The position numbers and the translations under genes were made by a program. 55,284 nucleotides of DNA from Streptomyces sp. CB01881 (GTDB taxonomy: Bacteria; Actinomycetota; Actinomycetes; Streptomycetales; Streptomycetaceae): NCBI RefSeq assembly GCF_002953255.1, contig NZ_CP026498.1, forward strand, positions 7,096,644 to 7,151,927, written 5' to 3'. This document shows positions 40,127 through 49,509 of this stretch, piece by piece. The notes beneath the pieces were generated by a model. The model saw nothing but the letters and a program-made list of their open reading frames with translations, made no database searches and had not been told where the DNA came from. Each line of letters opens with the position of its first letter. Position 1 is the first letter of the stretch.

Positions 40127-41659
40127 GTGATCAGTAGCCCCGTTCTCGACCCGACCCGCCTCGCCAAGCTGCGCGAGGCGCTGCTCGCCGCCTCGTTCAC
40201 CGCTGACGGCTGCCTCGACCTGCTCGGGCCCACCGGGTACGCGGCGCTGGCCCGCAGCGAGGCCGTGCCGGCCCTGCGCGCGACCCGCGGCGGCACGCCG
40301 CTGGAGACGCTGGTGCGGCTGTTCCTGCTCCAGCAGCCCGTGCCGTACCGGGCGGCCGCCGCCGCGCTGCCGGTCGAGGACTGCCTGGCCGACGGCTGGC
40401 TGCGCCCGGACGGCGACCTGGTCCGGGCCACCGTGGACGTCCGCCCGTATGCCAACGAGGTGGCCGGGCTGCCGAGTTCGGACGCCTGGGTGGTCTCCGA
40501 CCTCGGCTGTGCGGTCGGCGGCGCGGGCGGGATCGGCTCCGGCGAGACCGCGCACGGCGTGGCCCGCAAGGACCTGGTGCTCGGGGTGGGCGGTGCGTCC
40601 ACCACGCTGGCCAACATCACCGTGCGCCGGCCGGTCCGGGCCGCCCTGGACCTCGGTTCGGGCTCGGGCGTGCAGGCGTTGCACGCCGCCCGGCACGCCC
40701 AGCGGGTCACCGCGACCGACCTCAACCCGCGCGCGCTGCGGTTCACCGAACTGACGCTCGCGCTCTCCGGGTTCGAGAACACCGAGGCCGCGACCGGCAG
40801 CCTCTTCGAGCCGGTCGGCGACCGGCGGTTCGACCTGATCGTCTCCAACCCGCCGTTCGTGATCTCGCCCTCGGGCCGGTTCACCTACCGGGACGGCGGG
40901 ATGGCCGGCGACGACCTCTGCCGCAGCCTGGTCCGCTCCGCCGCCAGCCACCTGGAGCCCGGTGGCTACTGCCAGCTGCTCGCCAACTGGCAGCACGTCA
41001 AGGGCGAGGACTGGCACGAGCGGCTGGCCGGCTGGGTGGCCGGCACCGGCCTGGACGCCTGGATCGTCCAGCGGGAGGTCCAGGACGTCTCCCAGTACGC
41101 CGAGTTGTGGCTGCGCGACGGCGGCGACCACCGCGGTCCCGGCGGCGACTACCAGGCCCGGTACGGCGAGTGGCTGGACGCGTTCGAGGCGGGCCGGGTC
41201 GAGGGCATCGGGTTCGGCTGGATCACGCTGCGGGCGGGCGGCGTCGAGCAGCCGACCGTTCGGGTGGAGGAGTGGCCGCACCCGGTCGAGCAGCCGCTCG
41301 GCCCGCACATCGAGGAGTGGTTCGCCCGGCAGGACTTCCTGCGCACGCACGACGACGCGGGGCTGCTCGCGACCCGGTACGTGCTGGCCGACGAGGTGGT
41401 GCAGGAGCAGGTCGGCGCGCCCGGCGCGGAGGACCCGGAGCACGTGATCCTGCGGCACAACCGGGGCATGCGGCGGGCCACCAAGGTGGACACGGTGGGC
41501 GCCGGGTTCGCCGGGGTCTGCGACGGGACGCTGTCGGCGGGCGAGATCGTGGACGCCATCGCGCAGCTGCTCGGCGAGGACCGGGTGGTGCTGCGGGACC
41601 GGGTGCCGGAGTCGCTGCGGCTGCTCACCGAGCAGGGGTTCATCCAGCCCGCCGGCTGA
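40127..41659 (+). CDS. SAM-dependent methyltransferase, PrmC/HemK-like NPPF type
   Basis: A 510-aa protein. An N-terminal helical domain (1-130) precedes a Rossmann methyltransferase core: motif I DLGSGSGVQALHAARHA at about 170-186, ATDLNPRA, and motif IV NPPF (SNPPFVIS). The NPPF motif is used by N5-glutamine and exocyclic-N methyltransferases of proteins, RNA or DNA. The C-terminal 170 residues are an additional domain ending LLTEQGFIQPAG. The substrate is unknown. GTG at 40127 is set by the leaderless -10 and by the start of similarity. Confidence 0.82.
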   Translation: MISSPVLDPTRLAKLREALLAASFTADGCLDLLGPTGYAALARSEAVPALRATRGGTPLETLVRLFLLQQPVPYRAAAAALPVEDCLADGWLRPDGDLVRATVDVRPYANEVAGLPSSDAWVVSDLGCAVGGAGGIGSGETAHGVARKDLVLGVGGASTTLANITVRRPVRAALDLGSGSGVQALHAARHAQRVTATDLNPRALRFTELTLALSGFENTEAATGSLFEPVGDRRFDLIVSNPPFVISPSGRFTYRDGGMAGDDLCRSLVRSAASHLEPGGYCQLLANWQHVKGEDWHERLAGWVAGTGLDAWIVQREVQDVSQYAELWLRDGGDHRGPGGDYQARYGEWLDAFEAGRVEGIGFGWITLRAGGVEQPTVRVEEWPHPVEQPLGPHIEEWFARQDFLRTHDDAGLLATRYVLADEVVQEQVGAPGAEDPEHVILRHNRGMRRATKVDTVGAGFAGVCDGTLSAGEIVDAIAQLLGEDRVVLRDRVPESLRLLTEQGFIQPAG

Positions 41660-41956
41660 GCACCCGGCCCCGCGCCGGCCGGCCCCGCCGGGCCGAAGGT
41701 CCGGAGCACCGAAGCACTAAAGGGCCGAGGAGCCGGGGCCGGACGAGCGGGGTCGAAGAGCCAGGGTCCAAGGGCAAGGGCCGAAGCGCCGGAGCCCGAC
41801 GCCGGAACCACCGGCTCCGGCCGCCCGGCCAGCCCGACCGGCTCCGGCCGTCCCGACCCGGCCCGTTCGGGACGCGGGCCCGGTTCATCTCTCTGTAGTC
41901 CCTGGTTCGCCCGTCGGTCGCCGAACAGCTGCCCCTCGTTGGCCCCCGACTGTGAG
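41660..41956. repeat. Non-coding interval with ACCGGCTCCGGCCG direct repeat
   Basis: No gene is seen. The 14-bp word ACCGGCTCCGGCCG occurs at 41810-41823 and 41837-41850, in a run of related CCGGAG/CCGAAG words that makes the whole stretch repetitive. Confidence 0.5.
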
Positions 41957-41983
41957 GCTCTGTCCACAGGCCGTGGACAGAGC
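41957..41983. promoter_or_regulatory. Inverted repeat with DnaA-box-like arms before a DUF3592 gene
   Basis: GCTCTGTCCAC and GTGGACAGAGC are perfect 11-bp arms around AGGCC. Each arm contains (C)TGTCCACA-like sequence, one mismatch from the Streptomyces DnaA box. GGCCCCC at 41941-41947 could extend pairing with GGGGGCC at 41985-41991, which would bury the G-rich ribosome site of the gene at 41997. Confidence 0.5.
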
Positions 41984-41996
41984 TGGGGGCCCAGGA

Positions 41997-42458
41997 GTGG
42001 AGACGACGACCGCGACGGTGGGCGGCGCGGTGCTCGCGCTGTTCGGCGGCGTGCTGCTGCTCTGGTGCGCCGCCGAAGTACGCCTTCGCCACGGTGTGCG
42101 CCGCCGGGGCATACCGGCGGTGGCCACCGTGGTCGCGGAGTCGGACACCCACAGCGAACTCGACAGCTCGCCGCTGCTGACCTTCTCCGCGCCGGCCGCG
42201 ATCGACGGTCCCGGTGCGGCGCGCCGGGCCGAGGTGGTGCTCGCCCGGCCGCGCGGCCATACCCCGCTGCGCCGCCCGCCGCGCTTCTCGCCCGGCACGT
42301 CCGTCCGCATCTCCTACGACCCGCGTCGGCCGAGCCGGGTGGTGCTGGCGGCGGCGGAGACCGGCGGTGTCGTCGTGACGGACCTGCTGTGGACGGCGCT
42401 GGGCGTCGGCTGCCTGGCCGCGGGCGCCGCCCTGCTGGCCGCCGCCGCCACCAACTGA
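41997..42458 (+). CDS. Small membrane protein, DUF3592-like
   Basis: A 153-aa protein with one N-terminal helix (AVLALFGGVLLLWCAAEV), an extracytoplasmic or cytoplasmic beta-rich middle with FSPGTSVRISYDPRRPSRVVLA, and one C-terminal helix (LLWTALGVGCLAAGAALLAAAA). Two helices flanking a V-x-V-x-Y-D-P beta domain is the DUF3592 pattern; function unknown. GTG at 41997 follows GGGGG at 7 nt. It sits in a possible hairpin that could gate translation. Confidence 0.7.
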   Translation: METTTATVGGAVLALFGGVLLLWCAAEVRLRHGVRRRGIPAVATVVAESDTHSELDSSPLLTFSAPAAIDGPGAARRAEVVLARPRGHTPLRRPPRFSPGTSVRISYDPRRPSRVVLAAAETGGVVVTDLLWTALGVGCLAAGAALLAAAATN

Positions 42459-42992
42459 GGCGTCGGCCGACCCCGGGGCCCGGCGTCCCGAACCGGCCAT
42501 GACGTCGGATTCCGGCCACCCGGTCCGGCGGTGGTCCGGTCGCGGTCCTGCGGCCGTTCGGCCGGGGTCGAGCCCCGGTCCGGTGGCGGTCTGCCGAGGT
42601 CCGGCCCGGTCGGGTCCGGTCCGACCCGGGCGCTCCCCCGGGCTGCTCCCGAAGCGCTCCCGGCACCCCCTACCACCAGCCCGGTCGCCGGGCGCCGATT
42701 TTCCGTTGACAGATTTTGAAATCCGTCATTCCATCCTTCGGAACCCGCCGAAGCCCCCCTCCACGGGGCGCGATCCTCCATCATCGGGTTACCGTTCGAG
42801 TGGCGTCGGTCGGCCTTGCCGGTGAAAAAGCAGGATCCGTCCGTTTGACAAGGGTGGCCGGGGTACGGTCACACTCCGCTGGTGGGGTCGTCGTACAGCG
42901 GCTGCCCCGGGACGGTGGAGGGGTCGGGCGGAGCGCAGCCCGTGCTGCCGGCGCCGACCAGCCCACATAACGACCGGGAGAGAAGAGCGAAG
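42459..42992. promoter_or_regulatory. topA promoter region
   Basis: No gene is supported in these 534 bp. The second half is AT-richer and has two perfect -35 boxes TTGACA at 42706-42711 (followed by TTCCAT at 17 bp) and 42845-42850 (followed by CACACT at 19 bp), plus GATTT-TG-AAATC at 42712-42723. S. coelicolor topA is known to have two promoters, one supercoiling-sensitive, so both may be real here. Neither -10 is strong. Confidence 0.5.
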
Positions 42993-45860
42993 GTGTCCCC
43001 GAGCAGCGAGACCGCGCACGGACAGCGACTCGTCATTGTCGAGTCGCCGGCCAAGGCGAAGACGATCAAGGGCTACCTGGGCCCCGGCTACATCGTCGAG
43101 GCGAGCGTCGGGCACATCCGCGACCTGCCCAGCACGGCGGCCGAGGTGCCGGACAAGTACACCGGCGAGGTGCGCCGCCTCGGCGTGGACGTCGACCACG
43201 ACTTCGCCCCCATCTACGTGGTCAACGCGGACAAGAAGTCCCAGGTCAGCAAGTTGAAGTCGCTGCTCGCGGAGTCCGACGAGCTCTTCCTCGCCACCGA
43301 TGAGGACCGCGAGGGCGAGGCCATCGCGTGGCACCTCCAGCAGGTGCTCAAGCCCAAGGTGCCGGTGCACCGGATGGTGTTCCACGAGATCACCAAGTCG
43401 GCGATCCAGGAGGCCGTGGCCAACCCGCGCGAGCTGAACCAGCGCCTGGTCGACGCCCAGGAGACCCGCCGCATCCTCGACCGCCTCTACGGCTTCGAGG
43501 TCTCGCCGGTGCTGTGGAAGAAGGTCATGCCGAAGCTCTCGGCGGGCCGCGTGCAGTCCGTCGCGACCCGGCTGGTGGTCGAGCGCGAGCGCGAGCGGAT
43601 GGCGTTCCGCAGCGCCTCGTACTGGGACCTGGTCGGTACCTTCGGCACCGGCCGCAGCCCGGCCGACGCCGCCAACCCGGAGACCTTCGGCGCACGGCTG
43701 TCCGCCGTCGACGGCAAGCGGATCGCCAGCGGCCGCGACTTCGGCTCGGACGGCCGGCTCAAGGCCGGCAGCACCAATACCCTGCACCTGGACGAGCAGG
43801 CCGCCCGCGCGCTGGCCGCCGCCCTGGAGCAGACCGCGTTCAGCGTCCGCAGCGTCGAGTCCAAGCCCTACCGCCGCTCGCCGTACGCGCCGTTCCGCAC
43901 CACCACGCTCCAGCAGGAGGCCAGCCGCAAGCTGGGCTTCGGCGCCAAGCGGACCATGCAGGTGGCCCAGAAGCTGTACGAGAACGGCTTCATCACCTAC
44001 ATGCGCACCGACTCGACGACGCTCTCGGACACCGCGATCGCGGCCGCCCGCGCGCAGGTCACCCAGCTCTACGGCGCCGACTACCTGCCGGACGCGCCGC
44101 GCACCTACGCCAGCAAGGTCAAGAACGCCCAGGAGGCGCACGAGGCCGTCCGCCCGTCCGGCGACCGCTTCCGCACCCCCGCCGAGACCGGTCTGAGCGG
44201 CGACGACTTCCGGCTGTACGAGCTGATCTGGATGCGCACCGTCGCCTCCCAGATGAAGGACGCGGTCGGCCAGTCGGTCACCGTCAAGGTCGGCGGGCGT
44301 GCCGCGGACGGCCGGGACGCCGAGTTCTCCGCCTCCGGCAAGATCATCACCTTCCACGGCTTCCTGAAGGCCTACGTCGAGGGTGCCGACGACCCGAACG
44401 CCGAGCTGGACGACCGCGAGCGCCGGCTGCCGCAGGTGGCCGAGGGCGACCCGCTGGCCGCCGATCAGCTCACCCCCGAGGGCCACGCCACCAAGCCGCC
44501 GGCCCGCTACACCGAGGCCTCGCTGGTCAAGGAGCTGGAGGACCGGGAGATCGGGCGCCCCTCCACCTACGCCTCGATCATCGACACCATCATCGGCCGC
44601 CGCTACGTCTTCAAGAAGGGGACGGCGCTGGTGCCGTCGTTCCTCTCCTTCGCCGTGGTCAACCTGCTGGAGAAGCACTTCGGCCGGCTGGTCGACTACG
44701 ACTTCACGGCGAAGATGGAGGACGACCTCGACCGGATCGCGGCCGGCGAGGCCAAGTCCGTGCCGTGGCTGAAGCGCTTCTACTTCGGTGAGGGCGAGGG
44801 CCACGCGACCGGCGGGGCAGCCGAGGCCGGCAACGGCGACGGCGACCACCTGGGCGGTCTCAAGGAGCTGGTCACCGACCTCGGCGCGATCGACGCCCGG
44901 GAGATCAGCTCGTTCCGGATCAGCGACGACATCACCCTGCGGGTCGGCCGCTACGGCCCGTACGTCGAGCGTGCGTCCGCCGTCGAGGGCGAGCCCGGCC
45001 AGCGCGCCGACATCCCCGACGACCTGCCGCCGGACGAGCTCACCGTCGAGCTGGCCGAGGAGTTGCTGGCCAGGCCGAGCGGCGACTTCGAGCTAGGCCA
45101 GGACCCGGTCAGCGGCAACCAGCTGGTCGCCAAGGACGGCCGGTACGGCCCGTACGTCACCGAGATCCTGCCCGAGGGCACGCCGAAGACCGGCAAGAAC
45201 GCCGTCAAGCCGCGGACCGCCTCGCTGCTCAAGACGATGTCGCTGGACACCGTCACGCTCGAGGACGCGCTGAAGCTGCTGTCGCTGCCGCGCGTGGTCG
45301 GGACGGACCCGGAGGGCGTGGAGATCACCGCGCAGAACGGCCGCTACGGCCCGTACCTCAAGAAGGGCACCGACTCGCGCTCGCTCACCAGCGAGGAGCA
45401 GATGTTCACGGTCACCCTGGAGGAGGCCCTGGCCATCTACGCCCAGCCGAAGCAGCGTGGCCGGGCCGCCGCCGCGCCGCCGCTCAAGGAGCTGGGCACC
45501 GACCCGGTCAGCGAGCGTCCGGTGGTGGTGAAGGACGGTCGCTTCGGGCCGTACGTCACCGACGGCGAGACCAACGCGACCCTGCGCAAGGACGACGAGG
45601 TCGAGACCATCACTCCGGAACGCGGCTACGAGCTGCTGGCGGAGAAGCGGGCGCGCGGGCCGGTGAAGAAGGCGGCGAAGAAGGCCCCGGCGAAGAAGGC
45701 CGCCGCCAAGAAGACGGCGACCAAGACCGCGGCGAAGAAGACCGCCACGGCCAAGACCGCGACCGCCAAGAAGACGACCACGGCCACGACCGCGACCGCC
45801 AAGAAGACGGCGGCCAAGAAGACGGCCGCGAGCAAGACCACCGCCACCGACGAGGGCTGA
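42993..45860 (+). CDS. topA: DNA topoisomerase I (type IA)
   Basis: A 955-aa enzyme. The Toprim domain begins LVIVESPAKAKTIKGYL and includes DEDREGEAIAWH; the catalytic tyrosine is Y336 in GFITYMRTDST. Four C-terminal repeats each with GR(Y/F)GPY replace the zinc fingers of E. coli TopA, as in other actinobacteria. The last 70 residues are a Lys/Ala/Thr tail (KKAAKKAPAKKA and onward), known in Streptomyces to raise processivity. It relaxes negative supercoils. The GTG at 42993 gives the expected N-terminus. A strong terminator follows. Confidence 0.96.
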   Translation: MSPSSETAHGQRLVIVESPAKAKTIKGYLGPGYIVEASVGHIRDLPSTAAEVPDKYTGEVRRLGVDVDHDFAPIYVVNADKKSQVSKLKSLLAESDELFLATDEDREGEAIAWHLQQVLKPKVPVHRMVFHEITKSAIQEAVANPRELNQRLVDAQETRRILDRLYGFEVSPVLWKKVMPKLSAGRVQSVATRLVVERERERMAFRSASYWDLVGTFGTGRSPADAANPETFGARLSAVDGKRIASGRDFGSDGRLKAGSTNTLHLDEQAARALAAALEQTAFSVRSVESKPYRRSPYAPFRTTTLQQEASRKLGFGAKRTMQVAQKLYENGFITYMRTDSTTLSDTAIAAARAQVTQLYGADYLPDAPRTYASKVKNAQEAHEAVRPSGDRFRTPAETGLSGDDFRLYELIWMRTVASQMKDAVGQSVTVKVGGRAADGRDAEFSASGKIITFHGFLKAYVEGADDPNAELDDRERRLPQVAEGDPLAADQLTPEGHATKPPARYTEASLVKELEDREIGRPSTYASIIDTIIGRRYVFKKGTALVPSFLSFAVVNLLEKHFGRLVDYDFTAKMEDDLDRIAAGEAKSVPWLKRFYFGEGEGHATGGAAEAGNGDGDHLGGLKELVTDLGAIDAREISSFRISDDITLRVGRYGPYVERASAVEGEPGQRADIPDDLPPDELTVELAEELLARPSGDFELGQDPVSGNQLVAKDGRYGPYVTEILPEGTPKTGKNAVKPRTASLLKTMSLDTVTLEDALKLLSLPRVVGTDPEGVEITAQNGRYGPYLKKGTDSRSLTSEEQMFTVTLEEALAIYAQPKQRGRAAAAPPLKELGTDPVSERPVVVKDGRFGPYVTDGETNATLRKDDEVETITPERGYELLAEKRARGPVKKAAKKAPAKKAAAKKTATKTAAKKTATAKTATAKKTTTATTATAKKTAAKKTAASKTTATDEG

Positions 45861-45877
45861 CCCCCGTCCGGCGGCAC

Positions 45878-45913
45878 CGGGCCCGCACCTCCCCTTCCGG
45901 AGGTGCGGGCCCG
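45878..45913 (+). terminator. topA terminator (15-bp stem)
   Basis: CGGGCCCGCACCTCC and its exact complement enclose the loop CCTTCC, 17 bp after the topA stop. Confidence 0.88.
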
Positions 45914-45931
45914 TGGTGTCGGGAGGCGCGG

Positions 45932-46007
45932 CCCGCCGTCGTCGCAGGTGCGGGCCCGGCGTCCTCGGGGGAGTGGACCCGCCGTCGTCGCAGGTGCGGG
46001 CCCGGCG
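45932..46007. repeat. 30-bp direct repeat, 46-bp period, between topA and tmk
   Basis: CCCGCCGTCGTCGCAGGTGC plus the next 10 bases occurs identically at 45932-45961 and 45978-46007. A third, degenerate unit (GTCCTCGGAGGAGTGG) follows near 46030. The sequence GCAGGTGCGGGCCCGG also echoes the topA terminator arm. Confidence 0.75.
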
Positions 46008-46131
46008 CCCTCGAAGGAGTGAGCGCGGCGTCCTCGGAGGAGTGGTCAGGGAGCTGTGCGGGGTGCGTCACAACCCTGCAATGACGGCGAACCGGAGGGC
46101 CGCTCACCCGTTTGTGGCAACCGTCGACCGC

Positions 46132-46137
46132 TACGCT
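46132..46137 (+). promoter_or_regulatory. -10 hexamer TACGCT of a probable leaderless promoter
   Basis: TACGCT ends 6 nt before the ATG at 46144, which has no Shine-Dalgarno sequence. TTTGTG at 46111-46116 is a weak -35 with a 15-bp spacer. Confidence 0.5.
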
Positions 46138-46143
46138 GACCGT

Positions 46144-49100
46144 ATGACGAGCGAGGAGCAGCCCACCCCCAGCGCCGCCGCGGCCGCCAGAGCCGGCACG
46201 CCCGACCTGCCCGAGGTCGCGCCCGCGGGAACCCCCGGCGAGCGGGCCCGCGCACTGCTGCGGCTGCGCCCGTACCGCCGGCTCTGGACCACCCAGCTGA
46301 TCGGCGGCACCGCCGACCGGCTCGGCCTGCTGGTGCTGCTCGCGCTCACCGTGATCGCGGCCGCGCTCGGCGGGCAGTTCGGCGACCTGCCGCGCAGCCT
46401 CGCCTTCGCGGTCGCCGCCGTCTTCGCCGTCCGGCTGGCCGCCACGGTGCTGGTCGGCGCGGCCCTGCTCGGCCCGGTGCACGGGCTGCTCAGCGGGAAG
46501 CTCGACCGCCGCTGGACGCTGTTCGGCGCCGACGTGCTGCGGGTCGTGCTGATCGGCGTCGCGCCGTGGTGGATCGTCTGGCTGGGCTCCGGCTCCGGTG
46601 CGGACGCCAGGCCCTCCGGGGCCGCCACCTACCTGCTGCTCGGCACCGTCTTCGTGACCGGCGCCGCCGAGCGGGTCTGGGCGATCGCCAAGGCCGCCGC
46701 CGTCCCCGCCCTGCTGCCGCCGGCCAACCCCTACGCCCCGCCCGCCGAGCGGCGCCCGTCCGCCGCCAACCTGGACACCGTCGGGACGCTGGACCGGCGC
46801 ACCGGCTGGGCCACCGTGCCGCTCGCGGCGGTCGCGCTGGTCGCGCTCACGCTGGTCGGCAACGTCTTCGCGGCGGTGGCCTCGGACTGGCTGCGCGCCC
46901 ACCAGACCACCTTCGCCGCCCTCGGGGCGGCCGCCCTGTTCGCCGTCTCGGCCGTCCGGGTCTACCAGCACGAGCTGCCCGGCGGCCCGGCCTCCGTGGT
47001 CCCGCACTCCCCGCTGCGGGGCCTGCGCGCCCCGACCGACGCGACCCCCGGGCCCGCGCTGGGCAAGGGCCGCACCGGCTCCGCCCCGTACTTCACCTTC
47101 GCGGTCGCCGCCGCCTACGCATCGATGGCGGGCGTCGCCGCGCTCGCGCTGCTGACCGCCGCCGAGCACCGGGCCGGGCCGATCGGCTACGGCCTGCTGG
47201 TCCTCGTCGCGGCCGGCACGCCCGCGCTCGGCGCCCGGCTCGCCCGGGTCACCCTGCCCGCGCTCTCCCGCCGTCGGCTGCTCGCGCTCGCCCTGCTGGC
47301 CGAGGGCGTCGCGCTGATCCTGGCAGGCCTGGTGCTGGACTTCGTCCTGGTCCTGCTGCTCACGGTGCTGGCCGGGCTGGCCGCCGGCATCGTGATCTCG
47401 GCCGGTCGCAACCTGCTCGCCCAGGAGGTCGAGGAGGCCCGGCTCCCGAAGGTCACCGAGCACCTGAACGCGGTGCTGCGGGCCGTCGTGGGCGCCGCAC
47501 TGATCGTCGTGCCGCTGATCGCCGCCGCCTACGGGAACATCGAGTACGGCACCGTCGAGCCCGGCTCGTTCACCTTCATCCACGGCGGCGCGGCCCTCGC
47601 GGTCGCCACCGCCGGCCTGCTGACCCTGGTGCTCGCCGCCGTGGTGCTGCTCAGGACCGACGACCGGCGCGGCACCGTCCCGTTCGGCCGCGACCTGGTG
47701 GACGCCGTCCGCGGTGCGGCCGGTCCGGTCCCGCACCGCACCACCGACACCGGCTTCTTCATCGCCCTGGAGGGCGGCGACGGCGCCGGCAAGTCCACCC
47801 AGGCCCAGGCGCTCGCCGAGTGGATCCGGGGCAAGGGCCACGAGGTGGTGCTCACCCGCGAGCCCGGCGGCAGCCCGGTCGGCCAGCGGCTGCGCGGTCT
47901 CGTCCTGGACGTCGGCAACACCGGACTGTCGCACCGCGCCGAGGCGCTGATCTACGCCGCCGACCGCGCCGAGCACGTCGAGAACGTCATCCGCCCGGCG
48001 CTGGCCCGCGGCGCCGTGGTGATCACCGACCGGTACATGGACTCCTCGATCGCCTACCAGGGCGCCGGCCGGGACCTCGCCGCCACCGAGGTGGCCCGGA
48101 TCTCGCGCTGGGCGACCGGTGGTCTGCTGCCCGACCTGACCGTCGTCCTGGACGTCGACCCGACCAGGGCCCGGGAGCGGTTCACCGAGGCGCTGGACCG
48201 CCTGGAGTCCGAGCCCACCGAGTTCCACCAGCGGGTCCGCTCCGGCTTCCTCGCCCTGGCGGCCGCCGACCCGGCGCGCTACCTGGTCGTCGATGGCAGC
48301 CAGCAGCCCGCTTCCGTCACCACCGCGATCCGCCACCGGCTCGACCGCGAGCTGCCGCTCTCCGAGCAGGAGAAGGCCGCCCGCGCCGAGCAGGAGCGGC
48401 TCGCCCGCGAGGAGGCCGAGCGCCGCGCGGCCGAGGAAGCGCGGAAGAAGGCCGAGGCGGAGGCCGCCGAGCGCAAGCGGCAGGAACTGCTGGAGCAGCT
48501 CCGGGCCGAGCAGGCGGAGAAGGAGCGCCTCGCCAAGGAGGAGGCCGACCGCCTCGCCGCGGAGGCGGCGCGCAAAGCGGAGGAGGAGGCCCGCCGCAGG
48601 GCGGAGGAGGAAGCCCGCCGGCGTGCCGAGGAGGAGGCCAAGCTGCGCGCGGCCGAGGAGGCCCGGCTCGCCGCCGAGGCCGCCGAGCGCAAGCGGCTCG
48701 CCGACGAGGCGGCCGCCCAGGCGGAGCTGCAGCGGCAGCGTGAGCTGGCGCGCGAGGAGCAGCGCCGGCGTGCGGAGGAGGCGCTCCAGCGGGCCGAGGA
48801 GGCCCGGCTGGCGCAGGCCGCGGCGCTCGCTGCGGCGGCTGCCGCGGCGGAGAGCGCGGCCGACCGGGTCGGGCGGCCGGTGCCGGGGGACGCGGTGACC
48901 ACCGAGCTGCGGATGGTCAAGGACGTCGACGACGCCACCCAGGAGATCTCCGAGCGGGACCGCCGGGCGGCGGTCCGGGCGGCGGAGGAGGCCGGCGCGG
49001 GCGTCTCCGGCGTCGACGCGACGGCGAAGTTCCCGGTCGTTCCCGCCGCCGCGGCGGACGAGACGGCGAAGCTTCCGGTCGTCCCCGCTGCCGCGGCGGA

Positions 49101-49509
49101 CGAGACGGCCGTGCTGCCCCGGGTGCCCGGGACGGATCGGACCGAGGTGCTGCCGCGGGTCGGGCCGGCCGGGCCGGCCCCGCGCGCCGGGCAGGACCAG
49201 CCGGTCGACGGCACCCGGGAACTGCCGGTGGTCGAGGAGCCGGAGCAGGCCCCCGAGCCGCGTCCCCGGCCGTCCTGGGCCGAGGAGACCCCGATGGACG
49301 ACCTGCCGAGCCTGACCGACACCCTGCTCGGCTCGCGCGACGAGTGGGCCCGCTGGGAGCAGCCCGGCCCGGCCGGGCAGGGCCCGCAGGACCCGCGCCT
49401 CGCGTACGGCGGCGAGGCGGCCGGACCGGCCGGACCGGCCGAGCCGGAGGCCGACGCCCCGGACGACCAGGGCGGCAAGGGCAAGGGCCGGCGCTGGCGC
49501 CGGGGCTGA
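46144..49509 (+). CDS. tmk: MFS transporter-thymidylate kinase-coiled coil fusion
   Basis: A 1121-aa multidomain protein. Residues about 35-525 form an MFS-like membrane domain with about 12 helices. Residues 537-745 are thymidylate kinase: P-loop EGGDGAGKST (K550), the DRYMDSS motif and LEGG. Residues about 745-915 are a Glu/Arg/Ala-rich coiled coil. The tail has two copies of a (T)AK(F/L)PVVPAAAADE repeat near 960-990. Tmk makes dTDP from dTMP; tethering it to a transporter-like domain is a Streptomyces trait I recall for this locus. It lies between topA and holB. The kinase domain's P-loop and DRY motif look intact. Confidence 0.92.
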   Translation: MTSEEQPTPSAAAAARAGTPDLPEVAPAGTPGERARALLRLRPYRRLWTTQLIGGTADRLGLLVLLALTVIAAALGGQFGDLPRSLAFAVAAVFAVRLAATVLVGAALLGPVHGLLSGKLDRRWTLFGADVLRVVLIGVAPWWIVWLGSGSGADARPSGAATYLLLGTVFVTGAAERVWAIAKAAAVPALLPPANPYAPPAERRPSAANLDTVGTLDRRTGWATVPLAAVALVALTLVGNVFAAVASDWLRAHQTTFAALGAAALFAVSAVRVYQHELPGGPASVVPHSPLRGLRAPTDATPGPALGKGRTGSAPYFTFAVAAAYASMAGVAALALLTAAEHRAGPIGYGLLVLVAAGTPALGARLARVTLPALSRRRLLALALLAEGVALILAGLVLDFVLVLLLTVLAGLAAGIVISAGRNLLAQEVEEARLPKVTEHLNAVLRAVVGAALIVVPLIAAAYGNIEYGTVEPGSFTFIHGGAALAVATAGLLTLVLAAVVLLRTDDRRGTVPFGRDLVDAVRGAAGPVPHRTTDTGFFIALEGGDGAGKSTQAQALAEWIRGKGHEVVLTREPGGSPVGQRLRGLVLDVGNTGLSHRAEALIYAADRAEHVENVIRPALARGAVVITDRYMDSSIAYQGAGRDLAATEVARISRWATGGLLPDLTVVLDVDPTRARERFTEALDRLESEPTEFHQRVRSGFLALAAADPARYLVVDGSQQPASVTTAIRHRLDRELPLSEQEKAARAEQERLAREEAERRAAEEARKKAEAEAAERKRQELLEQLRAEQAEKERLAKEEADRLAAEAARKAEEEARRRAEEEARRRAEEEAKLRAAEEARLAAEAAERKRLADEAAAQAELQRQRELAREEQRRRAEEALQRAEEARLAQAAALAAAAAAAESAADRVGRPVPGDAVTTELRMVKDVDDATQEISERDRRAAVRAAEEAGAGVSGVDATAKFPVVPAAAADETAKLPVVPAAAADETAVLPRVPGTDRTEVLPRVGPAGPAPRAGQDQPVDGTRELPVVEEPEQAPEPRPRPSWAEETPMDDLPSLTDTLLGSRDEWARWEQPGPAGQGPQDPRLAYGGEAAGPAGPAEPEADAPDDQGGKGKGRRWRRG

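Noticed and set aside
45932..46007. Direct repeats between topA and tmk as a CRISPR array
   Set aside because: Only two exact units exist, the spacers are short and similar, and no cas gene is present.
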